Under the pieces are notes generated by a model. It did no database searches, was not told the DNA's origin, and worked only from the letters and a program-made list of their open reading frames with translations. From positions 1 to 64,000 of the forward strand of contig JAWLAT010000016.1 in the NCBI GenBank assembly GCA_041395325.1: DNA of 64,000 nucleotides, read 5' to 3'. Shown piece after piece: positions 55,309-63,493 of the stretch (positions are counted from its first letter, which is position 1; each line of letters opens with the position of its first letter). Origin of the DNA: JAWLAT01 sp041395325. GTDB lineage: Bacteria > Pseudomonadota > Gammaproteobacteria > Xanthomonadales > SZUA-5. A program made the translations under genes and the position numbers.

Positions 55309-55536
55309 CTACAGCGCCTCGAATTCGCGCCGCTTGCCTTCGTACCATTCGGCCATTTGCTCCGGATTCTCCATCAGCTTGCGCATGGCGCTCATGGCTT
55401 GCAGATGGACGGGATCCTGTGCGCGGAACATGTCCATGCCATGCGCTTTGCTTTGCGCCTCGATCTCCTCGAAGCGCTCCCCGGTGAATGCCAGGTCGCA
55501 GGCACCCCCGAGATCTCTGCACGTCATCGACTTCAT
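55309..55536 (-). CDS. DUF1059 family small protein
   Basis: The ATG at 55536 is fixed by a strong AAGGAGG 6 bases upstream; a longer frame to 55605 has no such site. The 75-residue product begins MKSMTCRDLGGACDLAFTGE and continues with RFEEIEAQSKAHGMDMFRAQ. The pattern (M.K..C.DlGg.Cdf...g...eEi......H) is that of DUF1059, a family of small cytoplasmic proteins without an assigned role. The two Cys of the motif are present. The last third, HLQAMSAMRKLMENPEQMAE, is helical and a little longer than the core family. Confidence 0.8.
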   Translation of the reverse strand: MKSMTCRDLGGACDLAFTGERFEEIEAQSKAHGMDMFRAQDPVHLQAMSAMRKLMENPEQMAEWYEGKRREFEAL

Positions 55537-55686
55537 ATCGCCCCTCCTTGAGGTTGAATGGAGACTCGTCAAGTCTGTCGGTGAACAGCGAAGCCTCTTT
55601 GGCAACTCGAGGTCAACAGCTAACCCGTCAAGGCACGGACTTTCAGCGTCTGCCGCAACTGCTTGGGTCCGAACCCAGATGAAGCG

Positions 55687-56355
55687 TCAGGTGTCGTATT
55701 CACCATCCCAGGGTGGGTAGAAGGCCATGTAGTTGCCCGGTTCCACCGTCACCCAAACACTCACTTCGTCCTCTTCCTCCTCGTCTTCATCGTCTTCATC
55801 GCCCGGGTCGAATATGAGGCCAAACTGGATGCCGAAGGCTTCCACGGCGAAGGGTGCTACCCGAATGTTGCCGAAGCGATGCTCACCCAAATCGTCCAGC
55901 AAGGATTGCACGAAGGCCTGGTCCTCCGACTCAGTCGGCTTCGCGCGGTGAATCCTGGCGTCCTTCAGAGCCCCAAAGGCATCAAAGAGATAGAGCGCAA
56001 TGAAGCTGCCACCGGGAGAGAACGGGAAGGTCAAGAAGAACTGATCGCCGGCCTTGGTCTTGCCGACATAGTTGGCGTGGTAGTCATCTAGATTGATGCG
56101 GACCAGTTTCGGCGGCAGACGCTTCTGGTACTCGGGAATCTCGGCGACCTTGCCCTCGGAGTAGCCCTTCTTGAGCTTCGACCTCACCTCCTTTTCGGCC
56201 GCGGCCTCCGCCGCCGACGGCGATGGGAAGCACTTGCGCGTCTCCCTGGGCTTTGAGCCCACCCGCCCGTTCGTCGTGACGATCTCAGCTCCCTGCACCT
56301 CGATGGTCCAGAACTTGTTCGACTGGTCATCCTGCAGGTAGAACTCTCGCCTCAT
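55687..56355 (-). CDS. WGR-like domain protein with acidic C-terminal stretch
   Basis: The ATG at 56355 has GGAG 6 bases upstream; the longer frame to 56730 is not protein-like. Residues about 2-65 (RREFYLQDDQSNKFWTIEVQ, then GAEIVTTNGRVGSKPRETRK) match the WGR domain, here with NGR in place of WGR, followed by KEVRSKLKKGY. WGR domains bind nucleic acid or partners in PARP-like and MolR-type proteins. Residues 70-180 are an unassigned domain containing FFLTFPFSPGGSFIALYLFD, and an acidic run DEDDEDEEEEDE lies near residue 195. The protein should be cytoplasmic. Its role is unknown. Confidence 0.8.
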   Translation of the reverse strand: MRREFYLQDDQSNKFWTIEVQGAEIVTTNGRVGSKPRETRKCFPSPSAAEAAAEKEVRSKLKKGYSEGKVAEIPEYQKRLPPKLVRINLDDYHANYVGKTKAGDQFFLTFPFSPGGSFIALYLFDAFGALKDARIHRAKPTESEDQAFVQSLLDDLGEHRFGNIRVAPFAVEAFGIQFGLIFDPGDEDDEDEEEEDEVSVWVTVEPGNYMAFYPPWDGEYDT

Positions 56356-56383
56356 CTTGAACTCCACGCATGACCCGCCAGCC

Positions 56384-56420
56384 GATGATGCGGCACGAGG
56401 TTCATGATGACCACCGGCGG
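56384..56420. repeat. Possible fossil of a RAYT start region
   Basis: GATGATGCGGCACG (56384-56397) followed by TTCATGATGACCACCG matches the bases just before and after the start codons of RAYT copies 1 and 2. Similarity fades after about 40 bases. It lies in the 312-base divergent gap between the WGR-like gene and the gene at 56668; nothing else is recognised in that gap. Confidence 0.4.
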
Positions 56421-56667
56421 TTCGGCCCTGGCGTCCTGTGGACCAGCCGCGCGCGGGCAGAATGACGCGCCCATCGATCGCAGTCGGCTGCGGCCTTGAC
56501 AGCGAACGCAGGAAGCTCCCGGAGGAGCGCATCACACGGCGCTTCGACCCCAGGCGCACCGGCTGTCCCGATGCACCCACGGCTTGCCGAAGAACGCCGG
56601 AAGCAAGGGCCAGCAAGACACCCCGGAGCGATAGCCTGCCGGCCCTTGTCACTGTGGAAGCGAGATC

Positions 56668-57186
56668 ATGATGCGACTTTCCCTGGCGCTGGCCGCCGTC
56701 CTGTCGGTCGGTGGCATGGCCGATGCCCACGCCGAATCGCTGGCCCAGCAGGCCTTTACTGATCTGGCCTCATTGGCCGGCGAGTGGGAAGGCACCTATG
56801 CCAACGGGCGCAGCCACCGCGTCAGCTTTGCACTCACCGCCGGCGACAGCGTCATCGTCGAAACCTGGACCATGTCGCCGACGCGCCAGTCGCTGACGCT
56901 CTACGCACTGGACGGCGATCGTTTGCTCGCGACGCACTATTGCCCGCAAGGCAATCAGCCGCGACTGGTGCTGACTGAACGAGATACGGACGACAGCTAT
57001 CGCTTCGCCTTTCTGGATGGCACTAATCTGCAGGACCCCAACGGCTCCCATCAGCACGCGCTGGAGATCGCGATCGATTCAGCGCAGTCGTTCAGCCGCA
57101 GCGAAACCTACGTCAGCAACAACCCAATGGGCGACGTGCCTGCGGAGGTTGGAGAACGCGTGCACTACCGGCGCGTGTCGCCCTAG
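56668..57186 (+). CDS. Small secreted protein with lipocalin-like fold pattern
   Basis: The ATG at 56668 is followed directly by a second ATG, and GGAAGCGAG lies just upstream. A signal peptide (MMRLSLALAAVLSVGGMADAHA) precedes about 150 mature residues. LASLAGEWEGTYANGRSHRV, then IVETWTMSPTRQSLTLYALD and THYCPQGNQPRLVL, is a beta-barrel-like pattern seen in many small secreted DUFs of proteobacteria. No enzymatic residues are evident. Its stop shares the CTAG at 57183-57186 with the convergent SnoaL-like gene. Confidence 0.75.
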   Translation: MMRLSLALAAVLSVGGMADAHAESLAQQAFTDLASLAGEWEGTYANGRSHRVSFALTAGDSVIVETWTMSPTRQSLTLYALDGDRLLATHYCPQGNQPRLVLTERDTDDSYRFAFLDGTNLQDPNGSHQHALEIAIDSAQSFSRSETYVSNNPMGDVPAEVGERVHYRRVSP

Positions 57187-57596
57187 GCCGACTTCTTCCG
57201 CGATGCCAGCAGTTGCTCCGCCAGATCCGTACTGAGCCATTCTTCAACGATCAGCCCATTCTCGACGCGACTCACCAACATCTCTCGCCAGACGACCTGA
57301 CGATTGCAGGCCGGGAAGCCCTTGAACGCACCTTGTTGGACGCCGCGCATGGTTCGTTGCCATGCCACGCGATCCACGCCCTGCAGAAGGATCTCCACAT
57401 CCACTCGCAGGTCTGGAAAAGCCTTGCGAATCTGGGTGATGGCCGCCTGCACGATCTTGTGCCCACCACCGTAGTCCTGGCCCGTGAGGTGCACGACATA
57501 GTCTTGCGAGAAGTACTGGCCGATGAGTGGAAGCTCGCCGTGCTCGATCAACTGGCTCGCAGCGGACTGGACGATCGCAGACAAGGACGCGCTCAT
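57183..57596 (-). CDS. SnoaL-like (NTF2-fold) ester cyclase family protein
   Basis: The ATG at 57596 overlaps the previous gene's stop as ATGA. The 137-residue product has the NTF2/SnoaL-like layout: an N-terminal helix, YFSQDYVVHLTGQDYGGGHK, QIRKAFPDLRVDVEILLQGV, RVAWQRTMRGVQQGAFKGFP and a final strand NGLIVEEWLSTD. Related proteins are often annotated as ester cyclases or polyketide-cyclase-like, but most have no known substrate. It should be cytoplasmic. It is co-transcribed with the small membrane protein upstream and its stop overlaps that of the convergent gene by 4 bases. Confidence 0.8.
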   Translation of the reverse strand: MSASLSAIVQSAASQLIEHGELPLIGQYFSQDYVVHLTGQDYGGGHKIVQAAITQIRKAFPDLRVDVEILLQGVDRVAWQRTMRGVQQGAFKGFPACNRQVVWREMLVSRVENGLIVEEWLSTDLAEQLLASRKKSA

Positions 57597-57946
57597 GCAT
57601 CACCCGGCCGACTTGCGCTTCTCAGATCCAGCATCGACAGCACCACGAGCACTGCCAGCGCAACAATGGCAATCGCCACTCTGGGATCGGCAAAGACCAC
57701 GGCAATCAGCACCACGTAAAGCAGCGTCAGCACATTGACGACAAGGCTCAACAGCTTCGTGAGCCAATCCTTCGACTTCACACGAGCGAAGTTGAAGAAG
57801 GACAGAAAAATGAAGGCCAAACCGGCCCCCGTGTACATCAGCGCATCCAGATCAAACGGTCGCTGATTTGCCAGGGTGAGCACGGTGTGCATCAACCCCA
57901 GCAGAAAGAAGATTGCATTGAACCCATGTTCCAGAAAGACCTTCAT
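57593..57946 (-). CDS. Small multi-pass membrane protein
   Basis: The ATG at 57946 has GAGG 6 bases upstream and is preferred over a start at 58063, whose extra residues are Arg-rich and not conserved-looking. The 117-residue product has about four membrane segments, including FNAIFFLLGLMHTVLTLA, DALMYTGAGLAFIFLSFFNFA, KLLSLVVNVLTLLYVVLIAVVF and VAIAIVALAVLVVLSML. The family is not recognised. Its stop overlaps the start of the SnoaL-like gene as ATGA, so the two form an operon. Confidence 0.75.
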   Translation of the reverse strand: MKVFLEHGFNAIFFLLGLMHTVLTLANQRPFDLDALMYTGAGLAFIFLSFFNFARVKSKDWLTKLLSLVVNVLTLLYVVLIAVVFADPRVAIAIVALAVLVVLSMLDLRSASRPGDA

Positions 57947-58073
57947 GCCATTCCTCACATAGACCAAGGTTTCAAGCCATCGGGTTCCAGGGATCCTCTG
58001 AACAGGTCGCATGAGCCGCGTTGTATCCCAGATCGTTCGCAGCACCACGATAGATGATGGCACCGAGCACTGG

Positions 58074-58349
58074 TCATGAGTCGCCGGTGATGGCGCCGCC
58101 TGCAGAACGCTGAAGCCGACTCAGAACGGCAAGTACTTCGGCATCGCGAAAGTGGTGGCGGCCACTGATGTTCGCCATCACATGCAGAATTTTCGCTCCA
58201 TCAAGTTCGTCATGAATCTCAAAGTAGGCGAGCGGATCGCTGTCTGCAGCCCAGAGTATCCAGGGATCCTCCTGACCTGGGAGCTCTCGTCGAAGCGCGC
58301 CTCTCGCCGCCTCGATCGACGCCACGTTCTCAAGAAAATAGGACTTCAC
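58074..58349 (-). CDS. Small unrecognised cytoplasmic protein
   Basis: A GTG start at 58349 has AGGAG 8 bases upstream. The 91-residue product contains RELPGQEDPWILWAADSDPL, then AYFEIHDELDGAKILHVMAN and ISGRHHFRDAEVLAVLSRLQ. It has no signal peptide or membrane segment. The alternating strand/helix pattern is that of a small alpha/beta protein, but the family is not recognised. It lies 42 bases after the coiled-coil membrane protein gene on the same strand. Confidence 0.65.
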   Translation of the reverse strand: MKSYFLENVASIEAARGALRRELPGQEDPWILWAADSDPLAYFEIHDELDGAKILHVMANISGRHHFRDAEVLAVLSRLQRSAGGAITGDS

Positions 58350-58391
58350 CGTGCTTGCTCCTGCCGAGTGGCACCCGGTCGACGTTGCGCG

Positions 58392-58616
58392 CTAAAGCAA
58401 ACGGAGCAGAAACCCGGCGGCTAGCGCTGCCACCACTGCACTGGCGGCCAGAACACGACGATAGAGGCGCAGGTGACGCGTTTGCTGCTCCACGGCGACT
58501 CGCTGCTGTGCAATCGCGCCCTTTTGCAGATCCAGCGACTCTCGTTGCATCAACAGCGCCTCTTTCTGCGCGTCGCGCATCTCCTTCAGCAACCCAACAA
58601 TTTCTTCGCTGCTCAT
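58392..58616 (-). CDS. Small coiled-coil membrane protein
   Basis: The 74-residue product starts at the ATG at 58616. Residues 1-50 form a charged amphipathic coiled coil (LLKEMRDAQKEALLMQRESL), followed by one membrane segment LAASAVVAALAAGFLLRLL at the very C-terminus, so it is probably tail-anchored in the inner membrane facing the cytoplasm. No function is known. A purine-rich AGGG upstream is a weak ribosome site. Confidence 0.65.
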   Translation of the reverse strand: MSSEEIVGLLKEMRDAQKEALLMQRESLDLQKGAIAQQRVAVEQQTRHLRLYRRVLAASAVVAALAAGFLLRLL

Positions 58617-58917
58617 TCGCCATATCCCTTGTTACGCAGTGCGACGGCGCGCGACGCTCTGCATGCGGTCAGGCTCACCTACTTCCCCGCCCCTGCGCCC
58701 AATGCCGGTCTCAACCTATCACGCGTGAACGGCATCGAGGCCAAGCCCCCGCCCCTGGTTCAGCTGCGCCAGTCTGAGTCAGAGGTCAGCGTGACCAAGG
58801 GAACCTGTAGCCGCGCACTACGGCCAGGCTCGAGTACCACCCGGTCCTGGCTACCGAACGCCGCCCATTTCGACAGAAACCACGAACTGGCAGTGACCGC
58901 CAAGCAATCGGAGCCCC
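58617..58917. other. Intergenic region without recognised features
   Basis: About 300 bases lie between two minus-strand genes. Open frames on the plus strand here are GC-driven shadows. I see no repeat or RNA. Confidence 0.35.
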
Positions 58918-61008
58918 CTATCGCCAGGCAGCGCCCGGGTACCTCTGCAACACCCGCTCCCGCTGACTGCGCTGGACCTGTTCCAGCCGCTGCAGGGATT
59001 GGACGAACGCGGGGTCCGGGCGCAGGTCGCTCAGGCGCACATCATGTTGCATCAGACCCAGCTCCATCCGGCCTTCGCGCAATGACTGCTCGATCAGCGT
59101 GCGGGCCTGCTCAATGTCGCCCAGGCCCAGGTGGGCGATGGCGAGTTCGTAGAGCAGAATTTCGCTGCCGGGCTGAGCCTGCAGCGCGGTCTCACCGATC
59201 TCGATGGCCATGGTCCGCCATTGCGTGGCCTGCCCCGGATCTGCGTCGGTCGCATTGGCCGAGGCCAGATGGGTCAAGGCGAGCATCTGATAGTGCGGTC
59301 CGAGTTCCCGCCACGCCGGATGGTCGAGCAGCGGCAGCAGACAACGACGGGTCTGTTCGGGTTGCTGCAGGGTCAGGCTCGCCATGCCGCAGGCGATTCG
59401 ACGATTGATGTCGTCAGTGCCGGCCGCCTCAGCCAGTTCCCGAGCTTGCCCTTGCCACTGTTGCAGCAGCGCCTGCAGTCCCTCTTTGTTGCCGGCCGAC
59501 AGCTCGACCACTGTGCGCAGGCCGAAAACGAAAGGATGGGCCGGCGCCAGTTGCTGCACACGATCCAGATAGCGGCGGGCACGCTCATGCAGACCCAGCC
59601 GTGAGGCCGCCTGCGCCAGATTGAGCGCCACCGTCGCATGCAGCGGATTGAGCTGCTGGGCGGTGCGCAAGCGGCTGTAAGCCGCCACCAGATCACCGCG
59701 CTCGGAATAGACCGTCCCCAGCAGCATGTGTGCGGCGTCCGAACTGGGCCGCAAGGCAACTGCCGCCAACAGCTCGGCCTCGGCCTCGGGCCATTGGGTT
59801 CTGGCCGCGTAGTAGTTGCCCAGCGCCATCCGCGTTTCGGGCGCATCCGGAGCCAGCGCCAGCGCCTGGTCGAGCAGTGCCTTGGCCCGCTGCTGGGCCG
59901 CCTCCGGAGCGAGTCCGGCGTAGGTGGCTGCCGTAAGGATGCATTCGGCCTGTCCGGTGTAGGCCAGGGCGAAGTCGGGCTGCAGCGCGGCCGCGCGCTC
60001 GAACAGGACCATGGCTTCGGCGAGCGCCTGCGGATGGCGCTCGTTCCACAGATGGCGACCGCGCAGGTACAGCTCGTAGGCGACCGGGTCGGTCGCGGTG
60101 CCAGCAAGGTCGGCCGCAGCGATGGCGCCCGACAGCAGCGGCGGTGCGATCTGCTCGACCACCGAGCGGGTGATCGCCTGCTGGGTGGTCAGGATCTCGC
60201 CCCAGCGACCGTCATAGCGCTGCGACCACCGCTGGTAGCCGGTGGTCGCGTCGGTCAGTTGCACGCTGACCTGGAATCGCTCGGCCTCCCGTCTGACGCT
60301 GCCTTCGATCAGATAGCGCACCTGCAGCGCCCGGGCGATCTCGGCCAGCGCTGGTGTGGCCTCGCCGGCAGCACTGCGAAATCGAAAAGACGAAGTACGC
60401 GAGGCAACCTGCAAGCCATCGATGTCGGCCAGCTGGTTGAGCAGGGTTTCGGCGATACCGTCGGCGAAATAATCGCTGTCCGGGTCCGGCCCCAGATTGA
60501 CGAAAGGCAGCACGGCGATCGTGGCTTCGTCGGCCGGCGAAGCCGGTGGTGAGCGCCCGCCCAGCCAGATCGCAGAGACCACCAACAACAGCAATGCGGC
60601 GAAGCCCAGTGCGACGCGCAGGCGGCGTTGACCCGACGCCGGACGCGCGGGCGGTTGCAGCGTCCCGACGAAGCGGTAGCCGACGCCGTGCACGGTGGTG
60701 ATCCAGTGTCCGTCGGCGTCATTCAGTGCCCGCCGCACCTTGCCGACAGCCTGCGGGATGACCGTCTCCGACACGTCCCGGCTGTGCCACAGCGCCCGCC
60801 ACAGTTCGTCCTTGGAGACCACCAGATCGCGATGGCGAAGCAGATGCAGCAGAACATCGAAGGCGCGCCGCTCCAGGGCCACCGGCGTGCCATCGCGCAA
60901 CAGCTCACGCGAGCCCGGTCGGAGCTCGAACTCGCCGAAAACCAGGCTGTCGGGTAGATCTGCGTCTGCTGACTGCACCGCGAAGCTCGCGACATCGATG
61001 AGCTGCAT
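58918..61008 (-). CDS. CadC-like winged-helix membrane regulator with TPR tail
   Basis: The ATG at 61008 is taken as the start; upstream in-frame codons to 61107 lack protein-like sequence, though no strong ribosome site supports it. Residues about 20-115 are a Trans_reg_C winged helix ending in HWITTVHGVGYRFVGTL. A membrane segment (VALGFAALLLLVVSAIWLG) lies near residues 133-152. Residues about 160-300 are a TolB-N/FlgO-like domain (IAVLPFVNLGPDPDSDYFAD, GIAETLLNQLADIDG). Residues about 320-696 are TPR-like. It is probably a membrane-bound transcription factor. It is divergent from the secreted Calx-beta-like gene at 61158, mirroring the pair at 5429/6531. Confidence 0.88.
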   Translation of the reverse strand: MQLIDVASFAVQSADADLPDSLVFGEFELRPGSRELLRDGTPVALERRAFDVLLHLLRHRDLVVSKDELWRALWHSRDVSETVIPQAVGKVRRALNDADGHWITTVHGVGYRFVGTLQPPARPASGQRRLRVALGFAALLLLVVSAIWLGGRSPPASPADEATIAVLPFVNLGPDPDSDYFADGIAETLLNQLADIDGLQVASRTSSFRFRSAAGEATPALAEIARALQVRYLIEGSVRREAERFQVSVQLTDATTGYQRWSQRYDGRWGEILTTQQAITRSVVEQIAPPLLSGAIAAADLAGTATDPVAYELYLRGRHLWNERHPQALAEAMVLFERAAALQPDFALAYTGQAECILTAATYAGLAPEAAQQRAKALLDQALALAPDAPETRMALGNYYAARTQWPEAEAELLAAVALRPSSDAAHMLLGTVYSERGDLVAAYSRLRTAQQLNPLHATVALNLAQAASRLGLHERARRYLDRVQQLAPAHPFVFGLRTVVELSAGNKEGLQALLQQWQGQARELAEAAGTDDINRRIACGMASLTLQQPEQTRRCLLPLLDHPAWRELGPHYQMLALTHLASANATDADPGQATQWRTMAIEIGETALQAQPGSEILLYELAIAHLGLGDIEQARTLIEQSLREGRMELGLMQHDVRLSDLRPDPAFVQSLQRLEQVQRSQRERVLQRYPGAAWR

Positions 61009-61144
61009 GATGCCGCAGCCCGCCGGCGGGAATCCAAGGACACACTTCAAGAATTCTGCAAGCACTCTGCAAGTCGGCGTCAGGACCTTGCGCGTGGCGG
61101 CAGGCATTCATTGGCAGCGATCCGCCGGCCGGTCCGGCATCTGT

Positions 61145-61156
61145 GGAGGCGCCTCC
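61145..61156 (+). promoter_or_regulatory. Ribosome site inside a perfect palindrome
   Basis: GGAGGCGCCTCC is self-complementary and contains the GGAGG that serves the ATG at 61158 with 8-base spacing. Intermolecular or intrastrand pairing of this stretch could mask the ribosome site. The effect is inferred. Confidence 0.4.
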
Positions 61157-61157
61157 G

Positions 61158-62393
61158 ATGAATCGAACACGCCGTTGCCTGCTGCTGTCACGGCTGGCCT
61201 GTCTGCTGTGCTGCTGCAATGTGTTGGCCATGGCGGGGACGCCGGAGCTGTCGCTGAGCCTGGGCCAGCTCAATGTCACCGAGAACGACACCGCCAATCC
61301 GGCCCAGTTCAGCATCGTGCGCAGTGGCAGCGTGGCGCAGAGCCTGGTGGTGCGATTCACGGTGGATGCCGCCAGCACGGCCGCACTGGGCCCGACAGCC
61401 GGAGTCGGGGTGGATCTGATCGCGCCGCGCCTGAGCGCCACGCGGATCGCCGTGATCCCGGTTGGCGCGGCCAGCTACGAGATCACCATCACGCCGCAGT
61501 CCGACAACCGCATCGAGCCCCTGGAGTTCGTGCGGCTGGCACTGGCGCCGGACGCCAACTACACCATCGCTCCGGGCAACAGCGGCAGTTTCGACATCAA
61601 TGTGGCCGACGACCCTGCGCGGGTGTCGATCAGCATGCCCGATCCGGTGGTGGCCGAAGCCGGACCCGATACCGGCGTCGTGCGACTCGATCGCAGTGGC
61701 GGCGACCTGGGCAATGAACTGCAGGTCATCCTGAGCTTCTCGGGTCAGGCGCTGCAAGGCACCTCGGCCAGCGCGGACTACACCCTCGACAACAACCCCA
61801 GCAGCCTCTACACGATTCCGGCCGGCGAAGCGCTGCGCGATCTGATCCTGGTCCCCTTCAGCGACAACCTGGTCGAAGGCGACGAATCGCTGGTTGTGAC
61901 CGTGGTACCCAACAGCAATCCGAACTCCGCCTATCTCATCGACGCCGCCGAGACGTCGACAACCATCATCGATGACGCCCCGCGGGTGGGCATCGCCGCG
62001 ATCGACGACCAAGCCTCCGAAGCCGGCGATCCCGGCGTCTTTCAGGTGGCTCGTACCGCCGGCAATCCCGACAGCGAACTGTTCGTGTTCTTCAGCGTGG
62101 AAGGGAGCGCCAGCCCCAGCGGCCCGGGCCGCGACTACCTGCTCGACCCCAACCTACTGATCGGACCACAGCCGCCACGCCTGCGCTTCGCCCCCGGCAT
62201 CACCTCAAAACTGGTCACGGTGAATCCAATCAACGACGGCGATCCCAACGAACCCGCCTTCGAAGACGTGATCCTGACCATCCGTGGCGACATCGGCCAG
62301 TACCTGATCGTACCCGGCAACGAAACGGCGAGCGTCGACATCGCCAATCTGATCGATGCGGTCTTTGAGGATGGGTTTGAGGCGATGGATTGA
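61158..62393 (+). CDS. Secreted Calx-beta-like repeat protein with FxDGFE tail
   Basis: The ATG at 61158 has GGAGG 8 bases upstream; a GTG at 61143 is inside that site and is rejected. A signal peptide (CLLLSRLACLLCCCNVLAMA) precedes about 380 residues. Three repeats of roughly 115 residues begin LSLSLGQLNVTEND, VSISMPDPVVAEAG and VGIAAIDDQASEAG and contain E.DE or EP.E turns (DNRIEPLEFVRLAL, DNLVEGDESLVVTV), the pattern of Calx-beta domains that bind calcium. It ends in AVFEDGFEAMD, matching the C-terminal motif of two other exported proteins here. It is probably an extracellular or surface protein, and its divergent neighbour is a CadC-like regulator. Confidence 0.85.
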   Translation: MNRTRRCLLLSRLACLLCCCNVLAMAGTPELSLSLGQLNVTENDTANPAQFSIVRSGSVAQSLVVRFTVDAASTAALGPTAGVGVDLIAPRLSATRIAVIPVGAASYEITITPQSDNRIEPLEFVRLALAPDANYTIAPGNSGSFDINVADDPARVSISMPDPVVAEAGPDTGVVRLDRSGGDLGNELQVILSFSGQALQGTSASADYTLDNNPSSLYTIPAGEALRDLILVPFSDNLVEGDESLVVTVVPNSNPNSAYLIDAAETSTTIIDDAPRVGIAAIDDQASEAGDPGVFQVARTAGNPDSELFVFFSVEGSASPSGPGRDYLLDPNLLIGPQPPRLRFAPGITSKLVTVNPINDGDPNEPAFEDVILTIRGDIGQYLIVPGNETASVDIANLIDAVFEDGFEAMD

Positions 62394-62424
62394 AGGTCAA
62401 GAACACTCGCCTAGGGCAAAGGAA

Positions 62425-62466
62425 GCCCCAGGCAAGGCCCCGAACATGACCTTGCTCGCTTGGGGC
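62425..62466. terminator. Imperfect inverted repeat after the Calx-beta-like gene
   Basis: GCCCCA and GCAAGG on the left pair with CCTTGC and TGGGGC on the right across a loop of about 12 bases. It lies about 30 bases downstream of the stop at 62393, in the gap to the convergent gene. There is no T-run, so its role as a terminator is tentative. Confidence 0.4.
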
Positions 62467-62531
62467 AAGTTGATCCTACGGCGTGTTCATTCATAGCTAT
62501 CGTCGTGTCACCCGACGCCTGAGTCAAACCG

Positions 62532-62546
62532 CGTCGCAAAGCGACG
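62532..62546 (-). terminator. Short hairpin after the gene at 62564
   Basis: CGTCGC-AAA-GCGACG forms a 6-bp GC stem with a 3-base loop 18 bases beyond the stop of the minus-strand gene at 62564. On that strand it is followed by CGGTTTGACT, so the T-tract is poor. Confidence 0.4.
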
Positions 62547-62563
62547 TCGGCATGAAAGAGTGA

Positions 62564-63016
62564 TTAGGGACCATCCTTGTCGCCATACAGCTCTTCCTTG
62601 TGAAAGTTTGGCTGAACCCTATCCACCCATTCCTGAATTTGGGAAGCTTGCTCATCTGAGATGTCGCCTTCACCGAACGAAACGCTAACTTGTCCATTCT
62701 CAAGCTCCAGCCACAATAACATTCCTCCCGAAACACGAATGACAAATGGATAACCAGCCAGCAGGACTTTGTAATCGAACTCTGCCGGCACAAGGGTTTC
62801 TCGCTCGCACACAACTACCCGAACTCCGCTCGGCAGATCGGCTGGCAACAAAAAAGTGTCTGCGGCGCGTAGCGAGATAACTCTGATCTCTGGAGAGGCA
62901 ATCGATACTGGTGGTGCGTCCGCAAGCACGCTACACGACTCTGCGACTGTGTCGCCTTGAGAGTCCGCCGAAGGGGCAGTGAGTGCGAGCGCTAGAAGAA
63001 CGATTGGTGAGTTCAT
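62564..63016 (-). CDS. Small secreted protein of unknown function
   Basis: The ATG at 63016 has GAGG 4 bases upstream and starts a short signal peptide (MNSPIVLLALALTAPSADS). The mature part of about 130 residues has two Cys in the first half (ESCSVL and VVVCER) that may form a disulfide. It continues with VLLAGYPFVIRVSGGMLLWL and a charged C-terminal helix QASQIQEWVDRVQPNF. The family is not recognised. An in-frame start at 63049 would extend it by 11 residues, without a better ribosome site. Confidence 0.7.
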   Translation of the reverse strand: MNSPIVLLALALTAPSADSQGDTVAESCSVLADAPPVSIASPEIRVISLRAADTFLLPADLPSGVRVVVCERETLVPAEFDYKVLLAGYPFVIRVSGGMLLWLELENGQVSVSFGEGDISDEQASQIQEWVDRVQPNFHKEELYGDKDGP

Positions 63017-63146
63017 AGATCCTCGACTGGGTCCCAACGACATTAACAAGCAGCTCCCGCGCCGCGGCTTTGGGTTATCGCGAGGACCTCACCGGCGATC
63101 GCGTTAACCTTATTGTTGGACCGTCCAATTTTACCGCGAGAATTAT

Positions 63147-63383
63147 TCACTGGGATGTTTCTCCGTGCGCGCGAGACGTTTGCATCTTGCAAGCAACATA
63201 CCAAAGCAAAACCCAAGGAAGCAGGAAACCGAACACCATTGTGACGTACATTGCGACGAGCGCCCACGACGCAAGCAGCGTACAGCCAGCGAGCGCTATG
63301 TACAGCGCAACATTCTTCTTCCACGCAAGCACGAAAGCCACCAAAAATGGCAGCACATAGACTGTGAAAAGAATATAACCCAC
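63147..63383 (-). CDS. Small membrane protein
   Basis: A GTG at 63383 follows a run GGAGGAGAGGAGG, so this start is preferred over 63473. The 78-residue product has about three membrane segments (ILFTVYVLPFLVAFVLAW, NVALYIALAGCTLLASWALVAM and MVFGFLLPWVLLWYVA) and a short hydrophilic C-terminus. The family is not recognised. It lies between two unknown genes on the same strand. Confidence 0.65.
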   Translation of the reverse strand: MGYILFTVYVLPFLVAFVLAWKKNVALYIALAGCTLLASWALVAMYVTMVFGFLLPWVLLWYVACKMQTSRAHGETSQ

Positions 63384-63493
63384 CCTCCTCTCCTCCAAGT
63401 GACTCGAACGGCCGCCTAACGATTGAGTTGAGCGGGGCGCGCCAACGTATGAGCTTGGCATTTCGCATTTCACGCGTCCGATTCAACGAGGTA

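Noticed and set aside
60695..61717. 340-codon plus-strand frame across the divergent gap at 61 kb
   Set aside because: It spans the regulator start and the Calx-beta-like gene in the wrong frame; both flanking genes have clear domains.
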